IMG/VR virus record: IMGVR_UViG_3300046010_015986
Coordinates: 1-40,622 of that record
Reading direction: 5' to 3' (one strand)
Length of the DNA stretch: 40,622 bases
Source of the DNA: a virus
Below are positions 1 through 8,216 of the stretch, piece after piece. The translations under genes and the position numbers were made by a program. How positions within the stretch are numbered: position 1 is the first letter of the stretch; every line of letters begins with the position of its first letter. Below the pieces are notes generated by a model. That model was not told where the DNA came from, made no database searches, and saw only the letters and a list, made by a program, of their open reading frames with translations.

Positions 1-1512
1 CTCGCCCCAAGTCCAACATGTTCCATTGTTCTTTATTGCTGCGGTAAATTTTTCTCCACAAGAAACGGATTTCCAGTCAGTTCCGCCACATATCGTCTGT
101 ACTGGTGATGATTTATTTATAATCGTATTGTCGCCAAGTTGACCATAGTCATCACCATCCCCATCACCATTCCTACCCCACATCCAAAGAGTTCCATCGT
201 TCTTTATTGCTGCCGTGTGGTTGCCACCAGACGCAATCTGTTTCCAGTCAGTTCCGCCAGCTATGGTTTGTACTGGTGATGATTTGTCAACAGTTGTTTC
301 ATCACCGATTTCCCCATATTCATTATGACCCCAAAGCCATAATGTGCCATCAGTCTTTATCGCAGCACAATGTTCGTAGTAGGTTCCGACCACCATTGTT
401 TTCCAATCAGTTCCGCCAGCAATTGTTTGAACTGGTGATGATTTATCAACAGTTGTGTTATCTCCCAAGCCACCTTGTTCATTTTGACCCCAAGTCCAAA
501 GTGTTCCATCATCTTTCAAACCAGCGATATTGTAGTAGCCACAATTGATTTCAACCCAATTGCTACCACCAGCGATTGTTTGAACTGGAGATGATCTATC
601 ACTTGTTGTATTATCAGCAAGTTCTCCGTTACCATTGCTCCCAACGCCCCATACTGTTCCAATAATTGGTGTTACAAGAGGTGCAGGAGGCGTGATCAAG
701 TCACCAGATGTGAGAACATGTGGTATCTGGAAAATTTCATCAGGTTCGGTATTTGTGTCGGTGAAGGTGTAGATGGTCTTTCTGGCTAGATCACCAACCA
801 ATGCACCTGCTGGATATTCGATTATCTCGACAATTCTTCCTTCTTCGTCTACGGTTTGTTTCTTGAATGTGTATATGCCAGAAGCACGACCACGCAACAG
901 TTCCCAATCTGCTTTTGGGCTATCTGGATCAAATCCAGCTGCCGTGATGATAGCTGCATCGACCTCATTTTCCGGATCGAGCTTGATAAGATGGTTGTTC
1001 GCTGGTTCGTAATTAAAACGATTCGCTATTGTGTCTCTCTCGAAGTAGCTTGGAAGTTCGGCTACATTGGCTTTCTTGTTGAATTTTAAGGCAGATTCCG
1101 CAGATGAATTCAACACATACATTTTAATGATTTGTTTGGCTCTTTGAGTCTTTGATGTAATAAGAACATGACTTGCGTTAAAATTCTTTACAACCTTAGC
1201 AATGTACATGCCAGAAAATGTCGCATTTGAATTCAAAAGAGCAACTATTTCTGTTGCTGTTGTTGCTGCTGGAGATACACCAGCAATATTAATTGCAAGG
1301 GAAGCCCAATTTTTATACTCAGTATCCCAAGCATAATTTATTGTTAAAGTATTATTTACAGAAAGATCATAAGGTTCTGCGTTATAAGCAAATTGATAAT
1401 CTTGTGAGTTTTGATTTGCTGGTATTTTGAATGTCAAACTATATTGACGATCACTACCCGTATTTAAATAGCCTTGATACTCTTGATTGAAAACATTTTG
1501 AAAGAATGACAT
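1..1512 (-). CDS. RCC1-repeat virion/fibre-like protein (3' end missing)
   Basis: The frame is open from an ATG at 1512 to the left edge, giving 504 visible codons and no stop, so the C-terminus lies outside the window. An AGAGG ribosome-binding site sits just upstream. Residues 1 to about 285 form an unrecognised N-terminal part. From about residue 286 there are four visible RCC1-type units of roughly 52 residues, each with a GTLWTWG-like strand, an LGDNTT-like turn and an SSPVQTIAGG segment. RCC1 units are seven-bladed beta-propeller blades in known families, so the propeller probably continues off-window. RCC1-like repeats are known from secreted and surface proteins as well as nuclear exchange factors. 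In a phage, with an unrelated N-terminal module, a fibre or adhesin role is the likeliest inference. It follows the ferritin/mini-protein genes on the same strand with a 31-base gap. Confidence 0.8.
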   Translation of the reverse strand, partial: MSFFQNVFNQEYQGYLNTGSDRQYSLTFKIPANQNSQDYQFAYNAEPYDLSVNNTLTINYAWDTEYKNWASLAINIAGVSPAATTATEIVALLNSNATFSGMYIAKVVKNFNASHVLITSKTQRAKQIIKMYVLNSSAESALKFNKKANVAELPSYFERDTIANRFNYEPANNHLIKLDPENEVDAAIITAAGFDPDSPKADWELLRGRASGIYTFKKQTVDEEGRIVEIIEYPAGALVGDLARKTIYTFTDTNTEPDEIFQIPHVLTSGDLITPPAPLVTPIIGTVWGVGSNGNGELADNTTSDRSSPVQTIAGGSNWVEINCGYYNIAGLKDDGTLWTWGQNEQGGLGDNTTVDKSSPVQTIAGGTDWKTMVVGTYYEHCAAIKTDGTLWLWGHNEYGEIGDETTVDKSSPVQTIAGGTDWKQIASGGNHTAAIKNDGTLWMWGRNGDGDGDDYGQLGDNTIINKSSPVQTICGGTDWKSVSCGEKFTAAIKNNGTCWTWGE

Positions 1513-1543
1513 CTTACCTCTTATTTCAAATTATAAACTTAAA

Positions 1544-1711
1544 TTATTTATGCGAGTTAAAGCAAATCTTACATGGAAGCAGTAAAGGCAAATCATACAT
1601 TTTAGTTATACTGTGATCGAATATATATCTATGACCGCAATCTAATTTAATTGCAAATTTTTTGTATTTTGGTATATTTGAAACATATTTTATTCTTCGA
1701 AGACTACTCAT
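1544..1711 (-). CDS. Small CxH/CxxC protein (55 aa), possible zinc-binding
   Basis: This short gene begins ATG at 1711 and overlaps the TGA of the ferritin-like gene in an ATGA junction, the usual sign of translational coupling in this genome. The 55-residue product is basic and has a C25-x-H27 pair and a C47-x-x-C50 pair, the spacing of a minimal zinc-ribbon or treble-clef-like metal site. No enzyme domain is visible. The position directly after a ferritin-like gene makes metal binding attractive, but that is inference. It could instead be a small nucleic-acid-binding or structural protein. Confidence 0.6.
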   Translation of the reverse strand: MSSLRRIKYVSNIPKYKKFAIKLDCGHRYIFDHSITKMYDLPLLLPCKICFNSHK

Positions 1712-2157
1712 GGATATCCTTCCTTTAAACCTCTAACAATTTGCTTCAGTTCATCGACATCATGTCGGCTATCTTCTATTTGCTTTTCTAAGAAAATATG
1801 AACCCAATCACCATCGACCGTTCCAAGTGATTCAGCTTCGTGAATTCTTGTGCTATAATTTGACACTACTTCTTCCTCAAGTGTCAAGGCATGTTCAACG
1901 ATATGTCGTACATTTTTCAAAAATGGCAATTTTTCAAAATTTGGTTGATTTGTAATATCTGCATTAAGACCAATCAACATATCTGAAAATTCTGATACAT
2001 GTCTCATTTCTTTAGCTGCTTCTTCTAAAAAATATTCTTTATATTCTTTTGCATGAAGACCTTGAACTAGGGCAGCACTCTGCAAATAAAAATGCAGATG
2101 TGTAAGTTCATTTCTTAGGTCTTTTTGCAAATTTACAATAAGTTCATTAATAGTCAT
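1708..2157 (-). CDS. Ferritin-like diiron protein
   Basis: The 149-residue product is predicted to be a four-helix bundle of bacterioferritin/ferritin-like length. Candidate metal ligands fall where the family places them: E17 in helix A (NELTH), E50-x-x-H53 in helix B (KEMRH), E94-E96 in helix C (EEE), and E128/D129 with H132 in helix D (EDSRH). Such proteins oxidise Fe(II), store iron or detoxify peroxide. Cage assembly and heme binding cannot be judged from sequence. It starts 9 bases after the M28 peptidase gene, with a GGAGA-type site ahead of the ATG, and overlaps the downstream mini-protein start, so peptidase, ferritin and mini-protein look like one transcript. A ferritin-like protein is unusual phage cargo. 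Confidence 0.8.
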   Translation of the reverse strand: MTINELIVNLQKDLRNELTHLHFYLQSAALVQGLHAKEYKEYFLEEAAKEMRHVSEFSDMLIGLNADITNQPNFEKLPFLKNVRHIVEHALTLEEEVVSNYSTRIHEAESLGTVDGDWVHIFLEKQIEDSRHDVDELKQIVRGLKEGYP

Positions 2158-2166
2158 AGGTTTCTC

Positions 2167-3252
2167 CTAATTAAATTTTTTAATTCCATGGTCATGATCT
2201 GTAGGAACTGGTCTAAAACCACTATTGTTAAAGACTGGAGTTCTTTCTTCTTCGCATACCTTCCAAACTAATTCTAAAGCATATTTAGAAATCTTTTCAA
2301 TACCATCATAGTTCAATTTATCTGGCGTATCCAGTGGAGTATGATAATAGTTGTGACCGCCAGTATGTAAGAATGCAATAGGCACTCTTTTGTTATAAAA
2401 AACAGCATGATCACTACCGCCACCACTTCTAGTTGTTATGTTTTTTGCAAATGAATACTTATCACTTAATTCTCCAATATATTTTGTAATGTTTATAGAA
2501 CTCTCTTGATTTTCAAAAGATGTTTTAATCTTTCCCTTAGTTAAATAGCCAACCATATCCATATTCAGCATGAATATATGGCTCTTAATATTTGGGTCAT
2601 TTGCAGGAAGGATTGGATTTTCAACATAGAATTCGCTGCCCAAAAGACCCATTTCTTCCGCTGAAAAAGCAATGAATAAAATAGTTCTTTTATTATTCAT
2701 GTTTGAAAAGCCTTTGGCGATTTCAAGTAGGGCTGCAGTTCCCGATGCGTTATCATCTGCTCCGGGATGAATTTTAATTTTATTTGGAGCCATGCTCATT
2801 TTTGGTCCATAGCCAATATGATCCATATGTGCGCCAACGACAACAATTTCTTTTTTTCTATTTTCATCTTTGCCGATACGCCAAGCACAAACATTTTGTG
2901 TGAAGTCATCGCCAATTTCATTTTTAGGACCAGAATTTAATCTTCTAATTTTAAACTTCTGATATTGTGTGTTATATCCTAATTCATCAAATTTATTTTT
3001 GATAAATTCTGCTGCCAATACATTACCTTTTTTACCACTCATTCTGCCTTCCAATTCGTCTGACGCTAAATATTCAACTGTTTTTTTGGCAGAATCAGAA
3101 TTTATTTTTTCTAAGGCGGTTTGCAAAGAATCAAATTGTTTTTTTGGTTCGACTTCTAATCGATCAATTGAGTCATATTTTGTTTGTTTTGATACATAAG
3201 CGACTAGACACATAAATCCCAATGCCAAAACAATAATTTGTAACTTTTTCAT
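2167..3252 (-). CDS. Exported or membrane-anchored M28-family zinc aminopeptidase
   Basis: The 361-residue product begins with a KK pair and a hydrophobic stretch (about 4-20), a signal peptide or signal anchor, so it should act outside the cytoplasm. The M28 co-catalytic zinc set is complete: H142 and D144 in AHMDH, the bridging D166 in GADDNASG, E199/E200 in SAEEMGLLGS, D232 in NMDMVG, and H304 in YYHTPLDT. M28 enzymes remove N-terminal amino acids or cleave dipeptides using two zinc ions. It is the first gene of the leftmost minus-strand run and lies divergent to the terminase gene. Phages rarely carry a full-length M28 peptidase. Possible roles are host envelope protein processing or nutrient scavenging, neither shown by sequence. 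Family assignment is firm; role is unknown. Confidence 0.92.
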   Translation of the reverse strand: MKKLQIIVLALGFMCLVAYVSKQTKYDSIDRLEVEPKKQFDSLQTALEKINSDSAKKTVEYLASDELEGRMSGKKGNVLAAEFIKNKFDELGYNTQYQKFKIRRLNSGPKNEIGDDFTQNVCAWRIGKDENRKKEIVVVGAHMDHIGYGPKMSMAPNKIKIHPGADDNASGTAALLEIAKGFSNMNNKRTILFIAFSAEEMGLLGSEFYVENPILPANDPNIKSHIFMLNMDMVGYLTKGKIKTSFENQESSINITKYIGELSDKYSFAKNITTRSGGGSDHAVFYNKRVPIAFLHTGGHNYYHTPLDTPDKLNYDGIEKISKYALELVWKVCEEERTPVFNNSGFRPVPTDHDHGIKKFN

Positions 3253-3326
3253 GATTTTAATTTATACTCCAAATAATTTTGCGAAAATCTATATATTTTA
3301 AGTTAGTTTACAAAACAGGAAAACTT
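3253..3326. promoter_or_regulatory. Divergent intergenic region with TATATATT box
   Basis: This 74-base gap separates the divergent M28 peptidase and terminase genes and must hold start signals for both. On the plus strand TATATATT at 3290-3297 lies 29 bases before the chosen terminase ATG, a plausible -10-like element. No -35 hexamer at normal spacing is visible. A phage late promoter with only a -10 box would look like this, but AT-rich sequence gives such boxes by chance. Confidence 0.35.
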
Positions 3327-5147
3327 ATGAGTACACCCGTATATTTAAAAAATCTTGCCGATTCGGTGTGGAGGAATAAGCATAAATCTCTAAAAGAATA
3401 TTACAATAAAACTTATGATTCCACTTATTTCAAATTTGACAAATACCAATTAGAAATAGATCCTGATGAACCTCTTGAGTTCCTTGAAACATATGATCCA
3501 CAAAAAAGACAACTTGAAATTATAAAATGCGTTCATAGCTTTTCTTACTTTTGTCACAAATATGTTAGGATTTTGCATCCGACTAAAGGTCTTATTCCAT
3601 TTATTATGTTTAAATACCAGCATAAAGTTATAAACGATTACGAAAACCATCGCTTCAACATTATTTCTAAATTCCGTCAAGGTGGTCTTACTACAGTTAC
3701 ATTATTGTGGGGTATGTGGAAGTGTCTATTTCAAACTGATCAACAAATCATGCTTCTGTCTAAAACTGATCGTGAAGCCACAGATATAGGAATGATGATT
3801 GATAGGGCGGTTGAAAATTTGCCACTTTGGTTGAAGCCAAAGAAAGACGGCAAATGGAATGACCATTTGAAAATGTTTACGGAAACTGGAAGTTCTGTGA
3901 AATTTTACTCGCCTCAAGCTGCCCGTGGAAAATCAGTTACATTCTTGATTATTGACGAAGTTGCATTTATTGAAGATATGGACAAGCATTGGAAAGCTAT
4001 GTGGCCAGTTTTATCAACTGGTGGTAATTGTGCTTTAGTTTCAACTGTGAATGGTATTGGAAACTGGTATTATCAAACTTACATTGAAGCAAAAGAAAAA
4101 AGAAATTTATTCCATGTTATTGATTTAGACTATTGGGAGCATCCAGATTATAATGATCCTAAATGGATAGCTGAACAAAAGGCACAGCTTGGAGAAAAGG
4201 GTTTTTTACAAGAAGTTTTGCGTGAATTTTTAGGTAGTGGAGAAACTTACTTTTCATCTAAAATTGTTCGTGAATTAACCGAAATGACAATCAATAATAA
4301 CCCAAGCAAAAAACTTTTTCCAAATTGGTGCAACCGAATAGGTCATGCAGCGACAGTGGAATCTGAAAACTACAAAGGTGCATTATGGATATGGAAAGAG
4401 CCTGTTGAGGGCAGAGAATATATAATTGGTGCAGATTGTGCCGAAGGACAAGGAGAGAATAACGACAATAGTTGTTTTCAAGTTATAGATCAAATTACAT
4501 GTGAGCAAATTGCCGAATTTTACAGCAACACTATTTCTCCAAATGTTTTTGCCCAAATACTTCGTGAAATTTCTACATTTTATAATAATGCTTTGTTGGT
4601 AGTAGAAAATATGGGAGCAGGAATAGCAGTTTTAAATACATTACAGAATCACTTGTACTACGATAACTTATACTTTGAGTCTAAAAAAGGAAATCCAAAG
4701 CCGGGAATTAAAATGGGACAAGTCAATAGACCATTATTTTTAGAATCATTGCAAAACAAGCTAATAAATCGAAGTATTAGAATCAACAGCATCAGATTCA
4801 CTCATGAATTAGGAACTTTTGAATATAATGCAGTTACAAAGAAAGCACAGGCACAAAAGGGAAGACATGATGATGCCATCATATCTATGTGTTTAGCTTT
4901 ATATGTTCGTGATAGTCTTGGTCAAGATATTCCATTGGGAGCTAATATAGATGGAGACAAAGTTGGTGCTAAGATAAATAATGAAATATATGAAGAAATA
5001 AAAAGAGAATTGTTAGACGGCAAGCCAGAAGATATATTATCTATGGGAAGAGATAGCCTGTTCGATGATAATGATGATATTCTGAATTCTGAATCAATGC
5101 AGTTTAGAAGAAGGCATAATAATTTGCTAAAGGAATTTGGGTGGTAA
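3327..5147 (+). CDS. terL: Terminase large subunit (packaging ATPase-nuclease)
   Basis: The 606-residue protein is the DNA-packaging motor that pumps genomic DNA into the procapsid and cuts concatemers. The N-terminal ATPase domain shows a Walker A-like FRQGGLTT (about 116-123) and a Walker B FLIIDEVAF (about 206-214) with its catalytic Glu. The C-terminal RNase H-fold nuclease shows the acidic triad: D370 (GADCAEG), E427 (VVEN) and D515/D516 (RHDDAI). The length matches T4 gp17-type terminases. I chose the ATG at 3327 over one 48 bases upstream because AGGA lies 6 bases before it and the upstream extension is rich in basic and hydrophobic residues unlike the family. It leads a four-gene plus-strand run. 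No small terminase subunit is recognised beside it. Confidence 0.95.
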   Translation: MSTPVYLKNLADSVWRNKHKSLKEYYNKTYDSTYFKFDKYQLEIDPDEPLEFLETYDPQKRQLEIIKCVHSFSYFCHKYVRILHPTKGLIPFIMFKYQHKVINDYENHRFNIISKFRQGGLTTVTLLWGMWKCLFQTDQQIMLLSKTDREATDIGMMIDRAVENLPLWLKPKKDGKWNDHLKMFTETGSSVKFYSPQAARGKSVTFLIIDEVAFIEDMDKHWKAMWPVLSTGGNCALVSTVNGIGNWYYQTYIEAKEKRNLFHVIDLDYWEHPDYNDPKWIAEQKAQLGEKGFLQEVLREFLGSGETYFSSKIVRELTEMTINNNPSKKLFPNWCNRIGHAATVESENYKGALWIWKEPVEGREYIIGADCAEGQGENNDNSCFQVIDQITCEQIAEFYSNTISPNVFAQILREISTFYNNALLVVENMGAGIAVLNTLQNHLYYDNLYFESKKGNPKPGIKMGQVNRPLFLESLQNKLINRSIRINSIRFTHELGTFEYNAVTKKAQAQKGRHDDAIISMCLALYVRDSLGQDIPLGANIDGDKVGAKINNEIYEEIKRELLDGKPEDILSMGRDSLFDDNDDILNSESMQFRRRHNNLLKEFGW

Positions 5148-5150
5148 TAA

Positions 5151-6032
5151 ATGTCAATTAAAGATTTCATAAAAGAAAAGTTAAAAAAGCCAACAATATC
5201 TGTTGATATCAATGAATATGAAGATGTCACAAGAACTGATTTGTTGGTATTGAAAGATAGAAAAAAATTATATGATATTTTTCTTAATCTAGAACAATTG
5301 TCTAGATGTTTGAATTATATTGATTATCCAAAAAAGAATGAAATTTTATTTTATGTAAGTATGCAAGATATTACAAAGCATAATGATGAATACATTAAAT
5401 TCTTAGAATGGTCTAAAAATAATAAAAATGAAACAATTGAAAAAATACAAAAAAGAATAGCAAATATTAGATCTTTTGCTTTGTTAGATTCAGATGTTAC
5501 TTTGGATGATATAGATATTGTGACTAATTATAAGTGCGAATCTGTTCTGGAAACTTCCAAGTTTATTTCTGATATCTTAAGTGATGCGGATGATTATATT
5601 AAATCTTCATGGATTAAAATTAAACCAAAATCAGATACAGTTTTTGAATTAAATACAGAAAATGAAAGTTTTAAAGTTACATTTGAAGATTATTCATTTA
5701 ATCTCGAATCTTTAAATGAATCTGATATTCATTCAGATATGAAGGTTATTCAAAAAACTCTTAATGAATACAATGATAAATATAAAGAATTATATTTTGT
5801 CACAAAAAAATCAGAAAGAAATAGAATTCAAGAATCTATTAGAAGGATGTATTTGGGAAAATATTACACAGCATTCAAATATTCGTTTGAAACAAACAAA
5901 CCTATTGTGTCAGAGAATTATGATATTTGGAAAATAAAAGTAAAAAACAAACACACAAGATTTGAATTTGGAAGTTATAGATTGATTGATGATTCGGCAC
6001 CAATTCGTTACATAAAATTGGAAGAACAATGA
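5151..6032 (+). CDS. Conserved-looking hypothetical protein downstream of terminase
   Basis: The gene begins 3 bases after the terminase stop, with GGTGG just ahead of the ATG, and ends overlapping the next gene by 4 bases, so it is in the terminase transcript. The 293-residue product is Lys/Asn/Asp/Glu-rich, with predicted helices around residues 70-120 and 190-235 and a more beta-like C-terminus. It has no signal peptide, membrane segment or catalytic motif that I recognise. It does not resemble a portal protein, which often lies near terminase. Its position suggests a packaging, head-completion or neck role, but that is inference only. Confidence 0.75.
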   Translation: MSIKDFIKEKLKKPTISVDINEYEDVTRTDLLVLKDRKKLYDIFLNLEQLSRCLNYIDYPKKNEILFYVSMQDITKHNDEYIKFLEWSKNNKNETIEKIQKRIANIRSFALLDSDVTLDDIDIVTNYKCESVLETSKFISDILSDADDYIKSSWIKIKPKSDTVFELNTENESFKVTFEDYSFNLESLNESDIHSDMKVIQKTLNEYNDKYKELYFVTKKSERNRIQESIRRMYLGKYYTAFKYSFETNKPIVSENYDIWKIKVKNKHTRFEFGSYRLIDDSAPIRYIKLEEQ

Positions 6033-6361
6033 AAAAAAATTACAAACAAATAAAAGAAAATATTGCAAAGGTTATGTCTGATGTAAGAAGTCATTATGAT
6101 TTAAGCGAAGCCATGTTCCATCTTAGTGCAGCATTGTCTTTTATTGAACAAAGAGAGAACAAAGAAATTAGAAGAAAATCTAATACTCTTGAGTCATCCA
6201 ATAATTGGATTTTAAATAATGGAAGAATTATGAATCCTGAGGTTGCAAAGAAGATGGTGAATCAAATAGATAAACTTATAGAATTTGAAAATAAAAAGTT
6301 GCAAAATTTTACAACTACAAATACTCAGAATGATAATGAAGAAATGACTCTAATTGATTAG
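6029..6361 (+). CDS. Small helical hypothetical protein
   Basis: The 110-residue product starts in an ATGA overlap with the preceding gene and stops with TAG at 6359-6361. The stop's AG forms part of the AGGAG ribosome-binding site of the next gene. The sequence is highly charged and predicted helical (about 5-55 and 70-95), with a polar tail rich in Thr, Asn and Glu. No domain is recognised. The tight coupling on both sides supports it as a real member of the terminase run. Confidence 0.7.
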   Translation: MKKNYKQIKENIAKVMSDVRSHYDLSEAMFHLSAALSFIEQRENKEIRRKSNTLESSNNWILNNGRIMNPEVAKKMVNQIDKLIEFENKKLQNFTTTNTQNDNEEMTLID

Positions 6362-6368
6362 GAGAATT

Positions 6369-6887
6369 ATGAAAGAAAACTGGAATGGTATAATGAAAAT
6401 TGTTGAAGTTAAAATTATACGCAACAATGAAGTGATTTGGGAAGATAAGAATTTATATAACATTCTTCATTCTGATGGTGAATCCATGATACTTCAAACG
6501 CTATTTTATAATGATGGATCAATGCCACCAGAATATTATTATCTTGGTTTGGATAGTAGAACCGAATTGGCATATGCAGATACCATGGAAGACATTATAG
6601 ATGAGCCATCTGGTAGTGGCTATATCAGACAGCAAATAAGTTCATCTTCTACGGTAAATAGTGGATGGAATATATCAATAGGCACTTCTTTGCACAAAGC
6701 AGTTACGAATATTGTATCTTTCAATGCAACTGATTCATATGGACCTGTTAGTAATTTGTTTTTAACTGATGCTTCTGATAACTCTGGAAATTTAATATCC
6801 AGTGTTTCCCTAAGTTCTCCAGCGACTTTGAACTCTGGCGATACATTAAGTCTAAGAATGACATTGTCACTTAGAGATTGCCCTTAA
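6369..6887 (+). CDS. Small virion-like protein (fibre/neck-type beta protein)
   Basis: I place the start at ATG 6369, 4 bases after AGGAG, rather than at the upstream TTG at 6354; a second ATG at 6393 is also possible. The product is about 172 residues. After a short N-terminal strand region (KIVEVKIIRNNEVIW) comes a segment with NILHSDGESMILQTLF and a YYLGLD strand, then a beta-rich, Ser/Thr/Gly/Asn-rich C-terminus ending in alternating hydrophobic strands (TLSLRMTLSLRDC). This layout resembles that of the small virion protein at 30107-30586: an early helix before a loop with a YYLGLD or LFGDGG strand, then terminal beta strands. I infer a distant structural relation. The exact role is unknown. 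It ends in a 4-base stop overlap with the gene on the opposite strand. Confidence 0.65.
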   Translation: MKENWNGIMKIVEVKIIRNNEVIWEDKNLYNILHSDGESMILQTLFYNDGSMPPEYYYLGLDSRTELAYADTMEDIIDEPSGSGYIRQQISSSSTVNSGWNISIGTSLHKAVTNIVSFNATDSYGPVSNLFLTDASDNSGNLISSVSLSSPATLNSGDTLSLRMTLSLRDCP

Positions 6888-7294
6888 ATAATCGAATCTA
6901 ATAAAACGCTATCGTCATATATTTCAACAATATGAACGACATTGTATCTGATAGATTTTATTTTTGATGAGCTATATTCTTTATATTGAAGCATTTGTCT
7001 GCCTCCATCTTTTTCGTCTTTTAAAGTGTCGAAAATAGGCATGGATATTTTATCAAGATATTTTGGAAGATTTATAATATATCCTTCAGAATATTTGCTG
7101 ATTGCTTTTTTTTTGTCATTAATACTCAAAATATATTTACAAAATACTTCCTTTGCAGGTTCTGAAGTTTTACCTTTATAAAACCAAACTGGAAATGAAA
7201 TTCCAATTACCTCTAAGGTCGATTCTACAACAGATAATTCATATCTTTGTTTTTTTGTCAAAAAGATATTGTGTGATACCGTTAGAGTTAGCAT
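6884..7294 (-). CDS. Hypothetical protein, single minus-strand gene in a plus run
   Basis: The 136-residue product has mixed beta/alpha character, with Lys-rich segments around 75-90, and no recognised motif, signal peptide or membrane span. It lies alone on the minus strand between two plus genes. Its TAA shares TTAA with the stop of the upstream-facing gene, and its start lies 43 bases from the divergent protease gene. The ribosome-binding site is weak (GGTCT). Isolated strand-switched genes like this are often accessory cargo, but nothing in the sequence gives a function. Confidence 0.65.
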   Translation of the reverse strand: MLTLTVSHNIFLTKKQRYELSVVESTLEVIGISFPVWFYKGKTSEPAKEVFCKYILSINDKKKAISKYSEGYIINLPKYLDKISMPIFDTLKDEKDGGRQMLQYKEYSSSKIKSIRYNVVHIVEIYDDSVLLDSII

Positions 7295-7303
7295 TGATAG
7301 ACC

Positions 7304-7313
7304 TATATAAAAT
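7304..7313 (+). promoter_or_regulatory. Candidate AT-box promoter of the secreted protease
   Basis: TATATAAAAT lies 24 bases before the ATG at 7338, in the only 43 bases separating divergent genes. It resembles both a -10 element and a T4-type late box (TATAAATA). There is no clear -35 element. Confidence 0.3.
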
Positions 7314-7337
7314 TAGTATTACATTAAAAGAGGAATA

Positions 7338-8216
7338 ATGAAAAAAATAATTACATTTCTTTTTATGATGGTTGTATTTTTATTTTCTAATTTTGCTGAA
7401 GCCAGCGAAATACCAAATAAATCTGTGGCAGAAATGCCAATTTTTCAACCAGTAGTAAATTACCATGGTTCTGCTCCAATCGAACAAAGGGGCATAGAAT
7501 TTCGCAAATGGTTAGCACCATCAGTAAAAATTGCAGTATCTGGAGGATCTGGATCTGGAACTATTGTCTACTATGACAATGTAAAAAATATAGCTTATGT
7601 TGCGACATGTGGACATTTATGGAATCGTGGAACAATGTCGGCTGAAGAAGGCAAAAAAAAGAATTTAACTTGTAAAATTTTGACATGGTATCAAAATGAT
7701 ATAAAATTGGCAGAACCGAAGACATATAATGCTAAAGTAATTTTTTATTCTTATATCTCAGATGCAGATACCGCTTTAGTAACTTTTGAACCTGATTGGA
7801 GACCAAATTTTTTCCCAATCGCACCAATTGATTATAAATATAAAGAAGGAAAAATAATGCATAGTATTGGTTGCGATGGAGGAGATGAAGTTGCACATTA
7901 TGAAGTTCAAATAGTCGGTCTATTTAACAAAAGCCTAACAACAATAAAGAATAGTCCACGACCCGGAAGAAGTGGTGGTGGCTTAATGGATGACAAATTA
8001 TATCTTGCCACATGTGTAGCCACATCTAATATTGATGGTTCTGGAGAAGGATATTTCACTCCATTAAGTGTTATACATGAGGTATATTCTGGAAATGGCT
8101 ATGATTTTCTTTTAAAAATAAAACCGGGTTCTGATATAGCAAAGAAAATAAAAATTATTGATCGTAGCATTTGGCATCAAAAATATGATGAAAATTATAT
8201 TTTGATTCCTAATTAG
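7338..8216 (+). CDS. Exported trypsin-like (chymotrypsin-fold) serine protease
   Basis: The 292-residue product starts with a textbook signal peptide (KK, hydrophobic 4-18, likely cleavage after A22 in AEA), so it is exported. The catalytic triad of an S1-type protease is visible in order: H93 in ATCGHLW, D144 in DADTALV, and the nucleophile S212 in GRSGGGL. The spacing fits the double beta-barrel fold. AGAGG precedes the ATG. The gene stands alone on plus between two minus genes and ends with TAG inside a TTAG overlap with the facing nuclease gene. Likely roles, all inferred, are cleavage of host envelope or surface proteins, release, or superinfection exclusion. No PDZ, adhesin or peptidoglycan-binding domain is attached. 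Confidence 0.87.
   Translation: MKKIITFLFMMVVFLFSNFAEASEIPNKSVAEMPIFQPVVNYHGSAPIEQRGIEFRKWLAPSVKIAVSGGSGSGTIVYYDNVKNIAYVATCGHLWNRGTMSAEEGKKKNLTCKILTWYQNDIKLAEPKTYNAKVIFYSYISDADTALVTFEPDWRPNFFPIAPIDYKYKEGKIMHSIGCDGGDEVAHYEVQIVGLFNKSLTTIKNSPRPGRSGGGLMDDKLYLATCVATSNIDGSGEGYFTPLSVIHEVYSGNGYDFLLKIKPGSDIAKKIKIIDRSIWHQKYDENYILIPN

Noticed and set aside
207-1089. Plus-strand open frames in the RCC1 gene
   Set aside because: They lie within the RCC1 gene on the opposite strand and contain no recognisable domain; the minus frame shows clear RCC1 units.
3279-3326. Longer terminase start at 3279
   Set aside because: The AGGA site and family-like N-terminus favour ATG 3327.
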